Assembly (NCBI GenBank): GCA_023398165.1
Contig: JAEWSQ010000014.1
Location: 1 to 64,000 of the forward strand
Length of the DNA: 64,000 nt
DNA from: Spirochaetota bacterium
GTDB taxonomy: Bacteria; Spirochaetota; Spirochaetia; Treponematales; Treponemataceae
Direction of reading: 5' to 3'
This document shows, piece after piece, positions 7,402-15,938 of the stretch. The notes below the pieces were generated by a model, which did no database searches, had not been told where the DNA came from, and saw nothing but the letters and a program-made list of their open reading frames with translations. The translations under genes and the position numbers were made by a program. Position 1 is the first letter of the stretch. Each line of letters opens with the position of its first letter.

Positions 7402-8359
7402 GAGGGACGTGAAATATGTACAATTCACCGCGCAAAAAGATGATGATGACCGGAGACTTGACCGTGTTCTCCGCAAACTGCTTCCTTCCCTCTCCCTCCC
7501 GCTTATATATAAAAATATAAGGACTGGATTTATAAGACTGAATGATAAAAAAACTGACAGCAGTACTCATGTTAAAAATGGTGATAATATTGGTATTGCT
7601 GAATTTCTGTACTCATCAAACCGGATCAATAATGCACCGGCAGCTGTTTCTGATCCGTTTTTAGAAAGTATAACATTATTTAAAAATGAACACATATGGG
7701 TATTACATAAACCTGCAGGATTGCCTGTTCAAAAATCTAAAAAAGATGAACGGAGCCTTGACGATATAGTTAGAAATGCTTCCGCCAAAGGAAGTTCTCT
7801 GTCATTTTCTCCCGGACCGCTTCACCGCCTGGACCGTTATACAAGCGGTATTATCTGTTTTTCTCAAAGCCTCCTGGGCGCCAGGTGGTTTTCAAGCGCG
7901 ATGCAGCAGAATAAACTGGAAAAATATTATTACGGTCTAGCGCAGGGAGAACTGACCCGTGATGAACAGTGGAAGGATGGAATAGTAAAAAATAAAAATG
8001 AACAGGATTTTCATACGGTATCGATTACACAGGGAAATTCCATAACAAGGGCAAAACCACTTTCCTGGGGAACATACTGTGGCAACAGCATAACTCTTAT
8101 TGAGTATACAATCATAGGAGGAAAAACACACCAGATAAGAAGCCAGAGTGCTTATCATGGTTTTCCTCTGTTAGGCGACAGTGCATATGGAGGCCTGTGC
8201 AGTAAGGAAATAAGCTCCTTTTTTTTACATGCGCATCTTCTGATTCTGCCTGATAACGAGCTTACTATTCCCGTGAAAATTGAGTGTCCCGTGCCTGAAA
8301 AATTCCGCACTATGATCAAAATGTGCTTGCCCAAGACCGATACAGACCTTATACTATGA
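7400..8359 (+). CDS. RluA-family RNA pseudouridine synthase
   Basis: About 319 aa. An N-terminal S4 RNA-binding domain (DDDDRRLDRVLRKLLPSLSLP, ending NGDNIGI) precedes the catalytic domain, with HRLDRYTSG around residue 142 holding the catalytic Asp, and KTHQIRSQSAYHGFPLLGD near the end, all typical of RluA/RluC/RluD. It isomerises uridine to pseudouridine in rRNA or tRNA; the target cannot be read from sequence. An upstream ATG at 7316 was not used because the divergent promoter region lies there. ATG 7400 has no ribosome site and sits inside the -10, so GTG 7409 is a serious alternative. Confidence 0.88.
   Translation: MRDVKYVQFTAQKDDDDRRLDRVLRKLLPSLSLPLIYKNIRTGFIRLNDKKTDSSTHVKNGDNIGIAEFLYSSNRINNAPAAVSDPFLESITLFKNEHIWVLHKPAGLPVQKSKKDERSLDDIVRNASAKGSSLSFSPGPLHRLDRYTSGIICFSQSLLGARWFSSAMQQNKLEKYYYGLAQGELTRDEQWKDGIVKNKNEQDFHTVSITQGNSITRAKPLSWGTYCGNSITLIEYTIIGGKTHQIRSQSAYHGFPLLGDSAYGGLCSKEISSFFLHAHLLILPDNELTIPVKIECPVPEKFRTMIKMCLPKTDTDLIL
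8327..8355 (+). promoter_or_regulatory. Putative promoter of the P-loop/Asp23-like gene
   Basis: TTGCCC (8327-8332), 17 bases, then TATACT (8350-8355). It lies inside the end of the preceding gene. The predicted transcript starts about five bases before ATG 8367, leaving almost no leader. Confidence 0.4.
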
Positions 8360-8366
8360 TAATACT

Positions 8367-9242
8367 ATGAAAACACTAACAGACATTTTCAATTTTTTCA
8401 AAGGTGTTACAGTCTACGCTCTGGTGGGTGAAAGCGGTACCGGAAAAAGCTTCAGAGCAAAACTTCTTGCACAAAAATACGGTTTGGAAGCGATAATTGA
8501 TGATGGTTTGTTGATAAAGGAAGATAAAATACTTGCCGGTCATTCTGCAAAACGTGAGAAGACTTTTTTAGCGGCTGTAAGAGTAGCACTGTTTGATGAT
8601 AAAACCCACCGGGATGAAATAGCCAAGGTGTTGCAGAAAACAGGAATTAAAAAGCTTCTGATTCTCGGAACCAGTGAAAAAATGGTTCAGAAAATTGCTA
8701 TGAGGCTTCAGCTGCCCTCTCCTTCAAAAATTATTAAAATTGAAGATATTGCCACTCAGGAAGAAATTGAATATGCAATACGCTCACGCCGCATAGAAGG
8801 AAAACACGTAATACCGGTTCCGGCCATCGAGGTAAAACGCAATTATCCCCAAATTTTTTACAATGCAGTAAGAGTTCTTTTGAAACACAATAAAACGCCC
8901 ATAATCAGCGGCAATAATACCAAGGTCTATGAAAAATCTGTTGTCCGGCCTGAATTTTCAAAAAAAGGAAGGATCAGTATTTCTGAGGCGGCTCTCTCAC
9001 AGATGGTAATGCACTGCGTGAGCGAATTTGACCCCCAAATACGGGTTAAAAAACTTGTGATTAAGACCGATGAAAGAGGTTACCGGCTTATTACAACAAT
9101 AGATGTTCCCTTTGGAACACAGCTCACAGGGAAAATTCATAATATGCAGAAATACATAATTGATAATATAGAGCAGTTTACCGGCATACTTATAGAAGAA
9201 GTAAGCATCATTATTGATAAGATATCTGCTTCTGGGCATTAA
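8367..9242 (+). CDS. P-loop NTPase fused to an Asp23/Gls24-like domain
   Basis: A 291-aa protein with two parts. The N-terminal half has a clear Walker A motif, GESGTGKS (21-28), in a compact NTPase or kinase-like fold. The C-terminal 90 residues (about 200-288), from GRISISEAALSQMV to TGILIEEVSIIID, resemble the Asp23/Gls24 (DUF322) alkaline-shock domain, which in Firmicutes is a membrane-associated stress protein. I do not know an assigned function for the fusion. It follows the pseudouridine synthase by eight bases and overlaps the convergent pcnB-like gene by 32 bp. The P-loop is certain; the Asp23 call is moderate. Confidence 0.7.
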   Translation: MKTLTDIFNFFKGVTVYALVGESGTGKSFRAKLLAQKYGLEAIIDDGLLIKEDKILAGHSAKREKTFLAAVRVALFDDKTHRDEIAKVLQKTGIKKLLILGTSEKMVQKIAMRLQLPSPSKIIKIEDIATQEEIEYAIRSRRIEGKHVIPVPAIEVKRNYPQIFYNAVRVLLKHNKTPIISGNNTKVYEKSVVRPEFSKKGRISISEAALSQMVMHCVSEFDPQIRVKKLVIKTDERGYRLITTIDVPFGTQLTGKIHNMQKYIIDNIEQFTGILIEEVSIIIDKISASGH

Positions 9243-10413
9243 GCTTCTTTTTCCCTGCTTTCTTTTTCCTCTTCTTTTCTATACCGGAATTTTTTTTTTG
9301 ATCTGCAGCTGCGGCGATTTCCGCTGCGTATTCTTTTGATGATTTTTTGGGTATTTTTAAAGTAACTCCCATTTTTTTGAGTGTTGCTTTTATTGCGTAT
9401 TCCAGTTCACTTCTCTGCGGATTAATAGGAAGAACAAAGTGTCTGCACTGTGTCCATGTTTTAATATACAGTTCTCCCGCAGAGGTACTGCAGTGTACTT
9501 CCTGATCCCAGTCTGTCAGTTGTCTGATAAAATCTTGAATGAGATACGATATTTTCTGTCCGAGGCGTGCATCGGGAGAAATAACCAGAAGTGCATCGAG
9601 CTCCCGGAGTCTTGTCAAATAATCCTGTTCAAAACCGGGGTTTTCAAACATTAAAGCAGTTGCCGCCGGCTGAAGATACATGTAGATATCAAGTTCAAGG
9701 GCAAGTGAGACAATATCGAACGAATGACCGGAATTAATAATTTTAAAAAATTCTTCTGTGAGTCTCGACGGGGAAATTGGCGACAATAAATGCGCATTTT
9801 TCCGTATTTTACGTTTTAAAAGGAACGGAAGGGAAAAACCGGTGGAAGCCGCATACTTAACAGCCCGTATCATACGGACAGGATCTTCTGTGAAAATTCT
9901 ATCAAGGGGAATAACCGGGGTAATAAGATGTTTTTTAATGTCTTTAAAACCGCCGACATAATCAATGATCTGTTCTTTAATCGGATCGTAATATAAGGCA
10001 TTGAGGGTAAAATCACGGCGGAGGACATCTTCATCCATAGAACCGAAACTGTTCCCTATCGTTCCGTCGCATAAAGAACGGAATGTTGAAACTTCAAATA
10101 TTTTTGGGCCGAAGAAAATATGAACCAGACGAAATCTTCTTCCGATTATGCGTGAGTTTCTGAAAAACTTTTTTATTTTTGACGGTGTTGCATTGGTGAC
10201 AATATCGAAATCTTTCGGATTCCTTCCCAGAAGCAAATCACGAACCGCTCCGCCGACAATGTACGCTTCAAAACCGTAATCACGCAGCTGGGTGATTACC
10301 CGTAAAGCGTCAGTATCTATTTTCTCTTTGGTAATGGAATGTTCTGTTTTTGTATAAATAACAGCCTTTTTGTGAGGCCTTCCATTTTTATCTGATGAAT
10401 AACGAATTAGCAC
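9211..10413 (-). CDS. pcnB: PcnB-type poly(A) polymerase / CCA-adding nucleotidyltransferase
   Basis: A 400-aa class II tRNA nucleotidyltransferase-family protein. GGAVRD (54-59) and DFD (68-70) give the metal-binding head; RRDFTLNALYYDP with IDYVGG and EDPVRMIRAVKYA follow in order. RRDFTxNALYY and a very basic C-terminal tail (KKRKKKAGKKK) favour PcnB-like poly(A) polymerase over a pure CCA enzyme, though the two cannot be separated with certainty by eye. The start is GTG 10413, at the predicted transcription start of a good promoter (10420-10448). It converges on the P-loop/Asp23-like gene and overlaps it. Confidence 0.85.
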   Translation of the reverse strand: MLIRYSSDKNGRPHKKAVIYTKTEHSITKEKIDTDALRVITQLRDYGFEAYIVGGAVRDLLLGRNPKDFDIVTNATPSKIKKFFRNSRIIGRRFRLVHIFFGPKIFEVSTFRSLCDGTIGNSFGSMDEDVLRRDFTLNALYYDPIKEQIIDYVGGFKDIKKHLITPVIPLDRIFTEDPVRMIRAVKYAASTGFSLPFLLKRKIRKNAHLLSPISPSRLTEEFFKIINSGHSFDIVSLALELDIYMYLQPAATALMFENPGFEQDYLTRLRELDALLVISPDARLGQKISYLIQDFIRQLTDWDQEVHCSTSAGELYIKTWTQCRHFVLPINPQRSELEYAIKATLKKMGVTLKIPKKSSKEYAAEIAAAADQKKNSGIEKKRKKKAGKKKLNAQKQISYQ

Positions 10414-10419
10414 TATATC

Positions 10420-10448
10420 ATGATATACGAAACAGTGCTAACCGTCAA
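10420..10448 (-). promoter_or_regulatory. Strong promoter of the pcnB-type gene, leaderless GTG
   Basis: On the minus strand TTGACG (10448-10443), exactly 17 bases, then TATCAT (10425-10420): five of six consensus matches in each box. Transcription should begin at about 10413-10414, which is the GTG start codon itself. Confidence 0.6.
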
Positions 10449-10466
10449 GCTTGATTATTAGAACGC

Positions 10467-11393
10467 TCAGGTATAGTTTTGTATCCATGAAAGAATATCG
10501 TTGTGCACCGTATCGCGGTTTATTTCATTTAGACTTTCATGCCTCCCCTTCGGATAGAGGATAATTTTAGAGGTAAATTGTAAATTTTCATATGCATCAT
10601 ACAGCTTTTTTACTCTTGCTCCATAAGAACCGACAGGATCATCTGTTCCTGCAATGAGCAGAATGGTAACATTTTTGGGTATTTTCTTCATGTTTTGCGC
10701 CTTATTCATGACGGTAAAAGCCGTTCCCAAATCTCTGTAAAAACCAATAGTACAGGGAAATCCGCACAAATCTGATTGATCGTATTTTTTTAATTCTTCA
10801 TCATCCCTGGTAAGCCATGAAAAAGAACTCGAAGGTTTTTGAATTCTTTTGTTATAGGAACCGAATGCGGTTTTAGTAAGAAAAAGACTCGGCGTTCTGA
10901 CCGGTTTAAAAAAAGCCATGACTGAAGCAAGAAATATTGTAAGATTACCGAGGACGCTTGAAAATGATGTGGTACCGGATAAAATCAAGGAATTTATAAG
11001 GGATCCGTACTGAGTAACAAAGTATTGTGCAGTAAAAGAGCCGAAGGAATGAGCAAAGAGTATGTACTTGTCGGTTTGATGTGTCTTTTTGGTGTATTCA
11101 ATTATTTCCCTTAAATCCTCGACAGCACGGAAAAAACCGTTCTTGTCGGCAAGATGGCCTTTCGGGGCGCATTCCTGAATCGACTGCCCGTGACCCCTGT
11201 GATCATGGGCATATACGGTGCATCCCTGATCGGCTAAAAATCGGGCAAAACGGTCATAGCGCAAGGCAAATTCAGCCATTCCATGACACACATGCACTAT
11301 GTATCCGTTTTGTTTTTGCGGAATCCAGCTGTGTAAAGCAATCTTCGCACCGTCAGATACAGGAATTAATTCTGTCTTTTGAGTAATTTCCAT
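10467..11393 (-). CDS. Alpha/beta hydrolase, monoacylglycerol lipase/lysophospholipase-like
   Basis: About 308 aa of the serine aminopeptidase S33 / monoglyceride lipase type (Hydrolase_4). It has the oxyanion segment VCHGMAEFALRY, YAHDHRGHGQS, the nucleophile elbow AHSFGS (Ser about 116; the usual first Gly is Ala), IAGTDDPVG with the acid, and GRHESLNE with the catalytic His. It likely cleaves monoacylglycerol or lysophospholipid esters in the cytoplasm. ATG 11393 is preferred over 11474 because GAGGAG lies just upstream and the longer form would run through the divergent promoter of the methyltransferase gene. Confidence 0.85.
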   Translation of the reverse strand: MEITQKTELIPVSDGAKIALHSWIPQKQNGYIVHVCHGMAEFALRYDRFARFLADQGCTVYAHDHRGHGQSIQECAPKGHLADKNGFFRAVEDLREIIEYTKKTHQTDKYILFAHSFGSFTAQYFVTQYGSLINSLILSGTTSFSSVLGNLTIFLASVMAFFKPVRTPSLFLTKTAFGSYNKRIQKPSSSFSWLTRDDEELKKYDQSDLCGFPCTIGFYRDLGTAFTVMNKAQNMKKIPKNVTILLIAGTDDPVGSYGARVKKLYDAYENLQFTSKIILYPKGRHESLNEINRDTVHNDILSWIQNYT

Positions 11394-11420
11394 ACAACAC
11401 TCCTCATACAAAGGATTTTC

Positions 11421-11429
11421 TGGTATAGT
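11421..11429 (+). promoter_or_regulatory. Extended -10 promoter of the RumA-type gene
   Basis: TGGTATAGT is an extended -10 (TGn plus TATAGT). No good -35 is seen. Transcription would start about two or three bases before ATG 11439, again giving an almost leaderless message. Confidence 0.4.
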
Positions 11430-11438
11430 ACAGGTATA

Positions 11439-12629
11439 ATGAATACTGTAATTATAACCGATAAAATGCTTCACGGGGGCATCGCAAGCGGAAAAATTAA
11501 CGGAAAACGTGTTTTTGTGAACGGCGCTTTACCTAGTGAAGAGATCAGCATTACCATAGAACAGGAAAAAAAAGATTACAGCATCGCTGCAATCGATAAA
11601 ATTCTTACTCATTCACCATATAGAAGAAACGCACCCTGCCCTTTATACGGTGTATGCGGCGGCTGCAATTTAATGCATGCAGATGATGAATATCAGAAAG
11701 TACTGAGAGCTTCAATTCTGAGAGATGCCTTTTCACGTGAAGGGCTTGCTGTAAATCCTGTGTTTAAAGGCGGCAGTCCTCTATCATATAGAAACAGATT
11801 CCAGTTTGAATCTTCCGGTTTAAAAAGCGCTAAAAGCAACACGCTTATTACTATCCCTCACTGTCTTGTTGCTTCTGATGAAGTCAATGCCTTTTTGCGG
11901 AATGAAAAAATACCCGGGAAGGTAAAGGTTTTCGGGAGCAGCAGTCTTGTTAATACTCCAAAGGGATATGTGTTTGCAGCTGATGAAGAGGAAACAAAAC
12001 AGACCGTCATGCACAGGGGTAAGAAACTAAAAACAGGCGGAAAAAGAAAAATATACGAAGGTACATCCATTAATAAAGAGAGCGAGGCCGTTCTGTCGCT
12101 GAATGATACTGAACTTTCATTTGATGTGAGAGGTTTTTTTCAGTCAAATATTGAAATGCTTAAAGAAACAGCAGGACTGATTGAGAAACTGATACCGAAC
12201 AATGCCAAGATTCTTGATATGTACGGCGGTGCCGGTACACTTTCAGCCTTATGCGCACGAAATGCTTCTCATGTAACCCTCGTTGAGCATAACAGGGACG
12301 CAGTAGTCTTTGCGGAAAAAAATCTGAGATCTATTTCGCACAGTTCATTCGGCTTAAGCGGTATACAATGGATTAAGACGGCTTCCGACAAAAATTTTGA
12401 TGCAGTCCTCATCGATCCCCCCCGAAGCGGGATGGAAAAAGAAGTATGTCAGTGGCTTTGCACGTCGGACATACCGCTCATTATATCGCTGTCCTGCGAT
12501 CCTGTAACTCACGCACGGGATTGTGCGCATCTTGTACAAAGCGGCTATGAAATTGAAACACTGTATGCTCTTGACTACTATCCTCAGACAAGCCATGTAG
12601 AAAGTTTATCAGTATGTATAAAAAAGTAG
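11439..12629 (+). CDS. 23S rRNA (uracil-5-)-methyltransferase, RumA/TrmA family
   Basis: About 396 aa. An N-terminal TRAM-like segment (GKINGKRVFVNGALPSEE) is followed by Fe-S cysteines C67, C73 and C76 (CPLYGVCGGC), SAM-binding ILDMYGGAGTLS, DPPRSGMEKEV, and the catalytic Cys in SLSCDP. This order is typical of RlmD/RlmCD enzymes that methylate uracil C5 in 23S rRNA using SAM. The target base cannot be assigned. ATG 11439 is chosen because residues encoded upstream overlap the divergent promoter region and do not belong to the TRAM domain. Confidence 0.9.
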   Translation: MNTVIITDKMLHGGIASGKINGKRVFVNGALPSEEISITIEQEKKDYSIAAIDKILTHSPYRRNAPCPLYGVCGGCNLMHADDEYQKVLRASILRDAFSREGLAVNPVFKGGSPLSYRNRFQFESSGLKSAKSNTLITIPHCLVASDEVNAFLRNEKIPGKVKVFGSSSLVNTPKGYVFAADEEETKQTVMHRGKKLKTGGKRKIYEGTSINKESEAVLSLNDTELSFDVRGFFQSNIEMLKETAGLIEKLIPNNAKILDMYGGAGTLSALCARNASHVTLVEHNRDAVVFAEKNLRSISHSSFGLSGIQWIKTASDKNFDAVLIDPPRSGMEKEVCQWLCTSDIPLIISLSCDPVTHARDCAHLVQSGYEIETLYALDYYPQTSHVESLSVCIKK

Positions 12630-14272
12630 CCGCTTTTAAGACGTTTTTAGTCATCCTGATACTTTTCCCAGCTGTATGCGCCTCCGCTTCTGATATTTTG
12701 GGCTACCGCAACTGGCAAAATTTTCTTGCAGGCTCTGTTATATCTCCTTTAACGCCATCATCCTTCGGTTTTACTGCTATGACTGACGGAGGATTATTAA
12801 CAGCATTTTCTGAAAACGGCACTATTTTATGGCAGAAACCCATGGGAACGAAGGAAAAGGGATTTGCTTCATGTTTCACCGGAGACTTTATATATTCAGC
12901 AAACGGGAAGAAAATAAGTTTATTTAACCCGAGCGGAAACCGGCTGTGGTCTGTATCTGTAGAAACACAAATCATTGAAAAACCCTGCATCGGTTTTGAC
13001 GGCCGTGTATATGTTAAAGAAAAATCATACCTGTCATGTTATACCCTGACAGGTATGAGGCGTTTCAGGATAAAAATACCGGAAGGAACAATGAACCTTG
13101 CGGTTATGAATGACGGGTCCATTCTCCATATACAAAAAAAGGAAATCGACGGTAAAAGCACCGCGTTAAGAATATCTCCTTTTGGTGAAATTATTGAAGA
13201 AATCATTTTTACGGGGAAAATAAGCTGTATTGCACAGAGCAACGATGGTATTCTGCTCGGCTTTACTTCCGGTATAATTGCGCTCTGTACAGTCATACAG
13301 AATACTGCCCAGACAAAATGGACCAGTACAGTTGAAAACTCTGAAGTTGTGTATCTTTATGACTGGGATGGAACAGTTGCAGCATTTTTCAAAAACGGAC
13401 TTGCAGTACGTCTCCTGTACGGGGAAGAAAGGGCATTGTGGAACGGTGCAATATCAGCTGAAAGCACTATTACTGAATGCGTCTGTTCAAAGGAATACCT
13501 CATTATTAAGACGGAAGACAGAATTATATCGTTTACAAAAACCGGGGAAATAGAGAAAAATATTGATATAAGCGGTGTTAATGCACTGTATTCAGCAATT
13601 ACTTCAGGCGGATATTTTATAGTTTGCGACAGCGACTGGTCGATTACCGCATATAGAATAACGGTATTGGAGAGCCTTCCTGTCAAAAAGAAGACGTACC
13701 CGATTGAGAATCTTACTGAATCAGGTATCGAGCTGTATGCAAAAGCTCAAAGTATTTTAAATACAACGGACGCCGGGCTTCTTGAAAAGAGCCTTATGGC
13801 AAGAACCTCGTATAATCTTGAATCTTTGCGGTCCTATTATATGCTAAACGATGCAGAAAGAAAAAAGCAGGCCGAAATTTTTAATCCTGTAATAATGGAT
13901 CTGTATATACAAAATGCAGCATCATTTAGAACAGCCTTGTTTACTTCCTACTGGCCCTTCATATTGGATAATGAAAAAGATGAAAGTATTATTAGAGCTG
14001 TCCTTAAGGGCATAAACCAGTGCGCGTATGATGAGGAAGGGCTCATACTTTCGAGTATTGAAAACAAACTTATACAGAGTACATCAGCAAATGAAAACAT
14101 GAATATATCATACTGCGATACCGTTGTGGAAATCTGCCGTTTTATGGGACGCCCCTCTCTTATGAGACGGGGAAAAGATATTTTAGTAATGCTTTTAGGT
14201 TCAAGATACAGCAGTCAAACAAGAGAATATGCCCGAAAAAGTCTTGAAAAAATTATAGAATTGGAAATATAG
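12614..14272 (+). CDS. Exported beta-propeller-like protein, function unknown
   Basis: A 552-aa protein with a clear signal peptide (KK, hydrophobic FLVILILFPAVCA, cleavage near ASA-SD). Residues about 40-370 repeat a beta-rich pattern with GxxxWxxxV-type elements (NGTILWQKP, SGNRLWSVS, TGEIEKN), as in PQQ/WD-like propellers. The last 180 residues are mostly helical with a final KSLEKIIELEI. It is likely periplasmic. It overlaps the methyltransferase end by 16 bp and stands 58 bases before the P83/100 gene. I do not recognise a named family. Confidence 0.65.
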   Translation: MYKKVAAFKTFLVILILFPAVCASASDILGYRNWQNFLAGSVISPLTPSSFGFTAMTDGGLLTAFSENGTILWQKPMGTKEKGFASCFTGDFIYSANGKKISLFNPSGNRLWSVSVETQIIEKPCIGFDGRVYVKEKSYLSCYTLTGMRRFRIKIPEGTMNLAVMNDGSILHIQKKEIDGKSTALRISPFGEIIEEIIFTGKISCIAQSNDGILLGFTSGIIALCTVIQNTAQTKWTSTVENSEVVYLYDWDGTVAAFFKNGLAVRLLYGEERALWNGAISAESTITECVCSKEYLIIKTEDRIISFTKTGEIEKNIDISGVNALYSAITSGGYFIVCDSDWSITAYRITVLESLPVKKKTYPIENLTESGIELYAKAQSILNTTDAGLLEKSLMARTSYNLESLRSYYMLNDAERKKQAEIFNPVIMDLYIQNAASFRTALFTSYWPFILDNEKDESIIRAVLKGINQCAYDEEGLILSSIENKLIQSTSANENMNISYCDTVVEICRFMGRPSLMRRGKDILVMLLGSRYSSQTREYARKSLEKIIELEI

Positions 14273-14289
14273 CTAAATCATAATTCCTG

Positions 14290-14298
14290 TGGTATAAT
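14290..14298 (+). promoter_or_regulatory. Extended -10 promoter of the P83/100 gene
   Basis: TGGTATAAT is a consensus extended -10. No strong -35 is seen. Transcription would start near 14305, leaving a normal leader with GGAGG before the start codon, in contrast to neighbouring genes. Confidence 0.5.
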
Positions 14299-14330
14299 TT
14301 TTAAAAAGTCCGGCTTCGTTTGGAGGAATG

Positions 14331-15926
14331 ATGAAAAAAATTGTATTGATTCTAAGTGTTATACTGGGTCTTTCGGGTCTAACAGCTCTAGAAGTAAATA
14401 GAGGGGAACTGGAGTCTGCAGGAAATACCGATTCCATCGTTTTTATAAATTATACAGGTCCCCATGCGGTTATTAACACTATAGAACAGATAAAAAACAT
14501 CGGTTCCTCTCTTTCTCCGGCAGTAACACCGGGTAAACTCGAAGTTCCGGGAAGTTTCGGTAATAAAAACCTGTACTATGTAATTCATGCAGTAGATCCT
14601 GCAGTAAAAGACAAACTCGATGCCGATATTTTAATACTCGGAGAAAATGCAAAGGTAGATCATGTTCAGAACTTACGAAGAATACTTTCAGCCTATCTTG
14701 TAAAAGCCTATAATTACAGCGAAAAAGATGCGGATACCTTATCAGTGTTTATAACTGTCTATAATGCCGTATACCGGTCAAAAATGGACATCTTTAATGC
14801 AAAATATAAAACAGTTGTCACATCAAACCTTACAAAAGAAAAAGCAGGTTTATCACTTAATTATGAAGACTGGCCGGGAAAAACTCAGATAGTAATTCCC
14901 CTTTCCGACCTCACAGGCGGCTTAAGCACTGTCGACACCTCTGTAATATCAGACAAGAACGTGACATCATCGATGCAGGAAACAGAGACAAAAGAAATAA
15001 GCGCCAGAAAGGACATGGTCGACATTAAAGAAAGAGAAGCGGAAACTGCACAAAATGAAGCACAGGATGCGCAGAAAGCCGCTGTCGAAGCACAGAAGAA
15101 AGCCCAGGATGAAGAGGCAAAGAGAAAGACGGAAGCAGATAAACTTGCAAAAGTTCAAGCGGAAGCGGATGCTGCACAGAAAAAGGCAAATGAAAACCCC
15201 GCCGACACTGAAGCTCAAAAAGAAGCCCAGGATAAACAGAAGGAGGCTCTCCAGCAGAAAACTGTTGTAGAGAAACAGGAAAATAAGGTAACAGAGGCGA
15301 ATAAGGAAGCGGAATCATTAAAAGAAACTGCAAAAGTAGAACAGGTTATTGCTGATAAAAAGACAGCGGAAGCTCAGGATGACCGTATTGAAATTGCAAA
15401 AGATCAACAAACGCTCTCTGCTAATACAGCCCTTCTTGCCTCTGCGGTAACTACTCATGGGCTGAAATTAATAGATAAAAACAATTTATTGAGCGCACTT
15501 GTACTGATCGATGTGAAAACAGGAGCCGTTGTTAAGGAATCCCCGGTTAATGTTATACGGAACCGCCAGGTAATTGTGAGCGGAAAAGGATTCATAGCAG
15601 TTGCGGGAAAAACCGGCGGAAATGCGGCGGTGAAGCTTGTCATTCTGGACAGTAAAACCATGGAAATCACCAAAGAAAGCAGCGAAATTGTAAGCGATAA
15701 ATCGATGCTTGCGTACACTCCGGACTTTGTATTTGTTATTATACAGTCGCAGGGAAAGTGGTATTTGGGCAGGTATACCTATGATATAACTCTTTCTGTA
15801 AAGTCTGATATTGCTGTGGATGAAGCAAGCCCCATAGTCATTAGCGACAAAGGAATAAGTGTAACCTCCTCTGACGGTAAAGTAACACTTCTTACGCTGG
15901 ATACACTGAAAACGGTAAAACAATAA
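14331..15926 (+). CDS. P83/100-family antigen, exported coiled-coil protein
   Basis: About 531 aa. A signal peptide (MKKIVLILSVILGLSGLTA) is followed by an N-terminal globular domain (to about 200) with EVNRGELESAG and YNYSEKDADTLSVFITVYNAVYR, which I recognise as the Borrelia P83/100 family, seen in Borrelia and Treponema. Residues about 210-350 form a long coiled coil very rich in Ala, Glu, Lys and Gln. The C-terminal 170 residues are beta-rich. The family is known as a serological antigen; its molecular function is unclear. ATG 14331 is better spaced from GGAGG than ATG 14328. It converges on glgA with a 12-bp gap. Confidence 0.9.
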   Translation: MKKIVLILSVILGLSGLTALEVNRGELESAGNTDSIVFINYTGPHAVINTIEQIKNIGSSLSPAVTPGKLEVPGSFGNKNLYYVIHAVDPAVKDKLDADILILGENAKVDHVQNLRRILSAYLVKAYNYSEKDADTLSVFITVYNAVYRSKMDIFNAKYKTVVTSNLTKEKAGLSLNYEDWPGKTQIVIPLSDLTGGLSTVDTSVISDKNVTSSMQETETKEISARKDMVDIKEREAETAQNEAQDAQKAAVEAQKKAQDEEAKRKTEADKLAKVQAEADAAQKKANENPADTEAQKEAQDKQKEALQQKTVVEKQENKVTEANKEAESLKETAKVEQVIADKKTAEAQDDRIEIAKDQQTLSANTALLASAVTTHGLKLIDKNNLLSALVLIDVKTGAVVKESPVNVIRNRQVIVSGKGFIAVAGKTGGNAAVKLVILDSKTMEITKESSEIVSDKSMLAYTPDFVFVIIQSQGKWYLGRYTYDITLSVKSDIAVDEASPIVISDKGISVTSSDGKVTLLTLDTLKTVKQ

Positions 15927-15938
15927 CGGCCTTGAGGA

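Noticed and set aside
11379..11438. Upstream starts for the methyltransferase (11379) and the hydrolase (11474)
   Set aside because: Both extensions run into each other's promoter region. Family starts and the GAGGAG site support 11439 and 11393.
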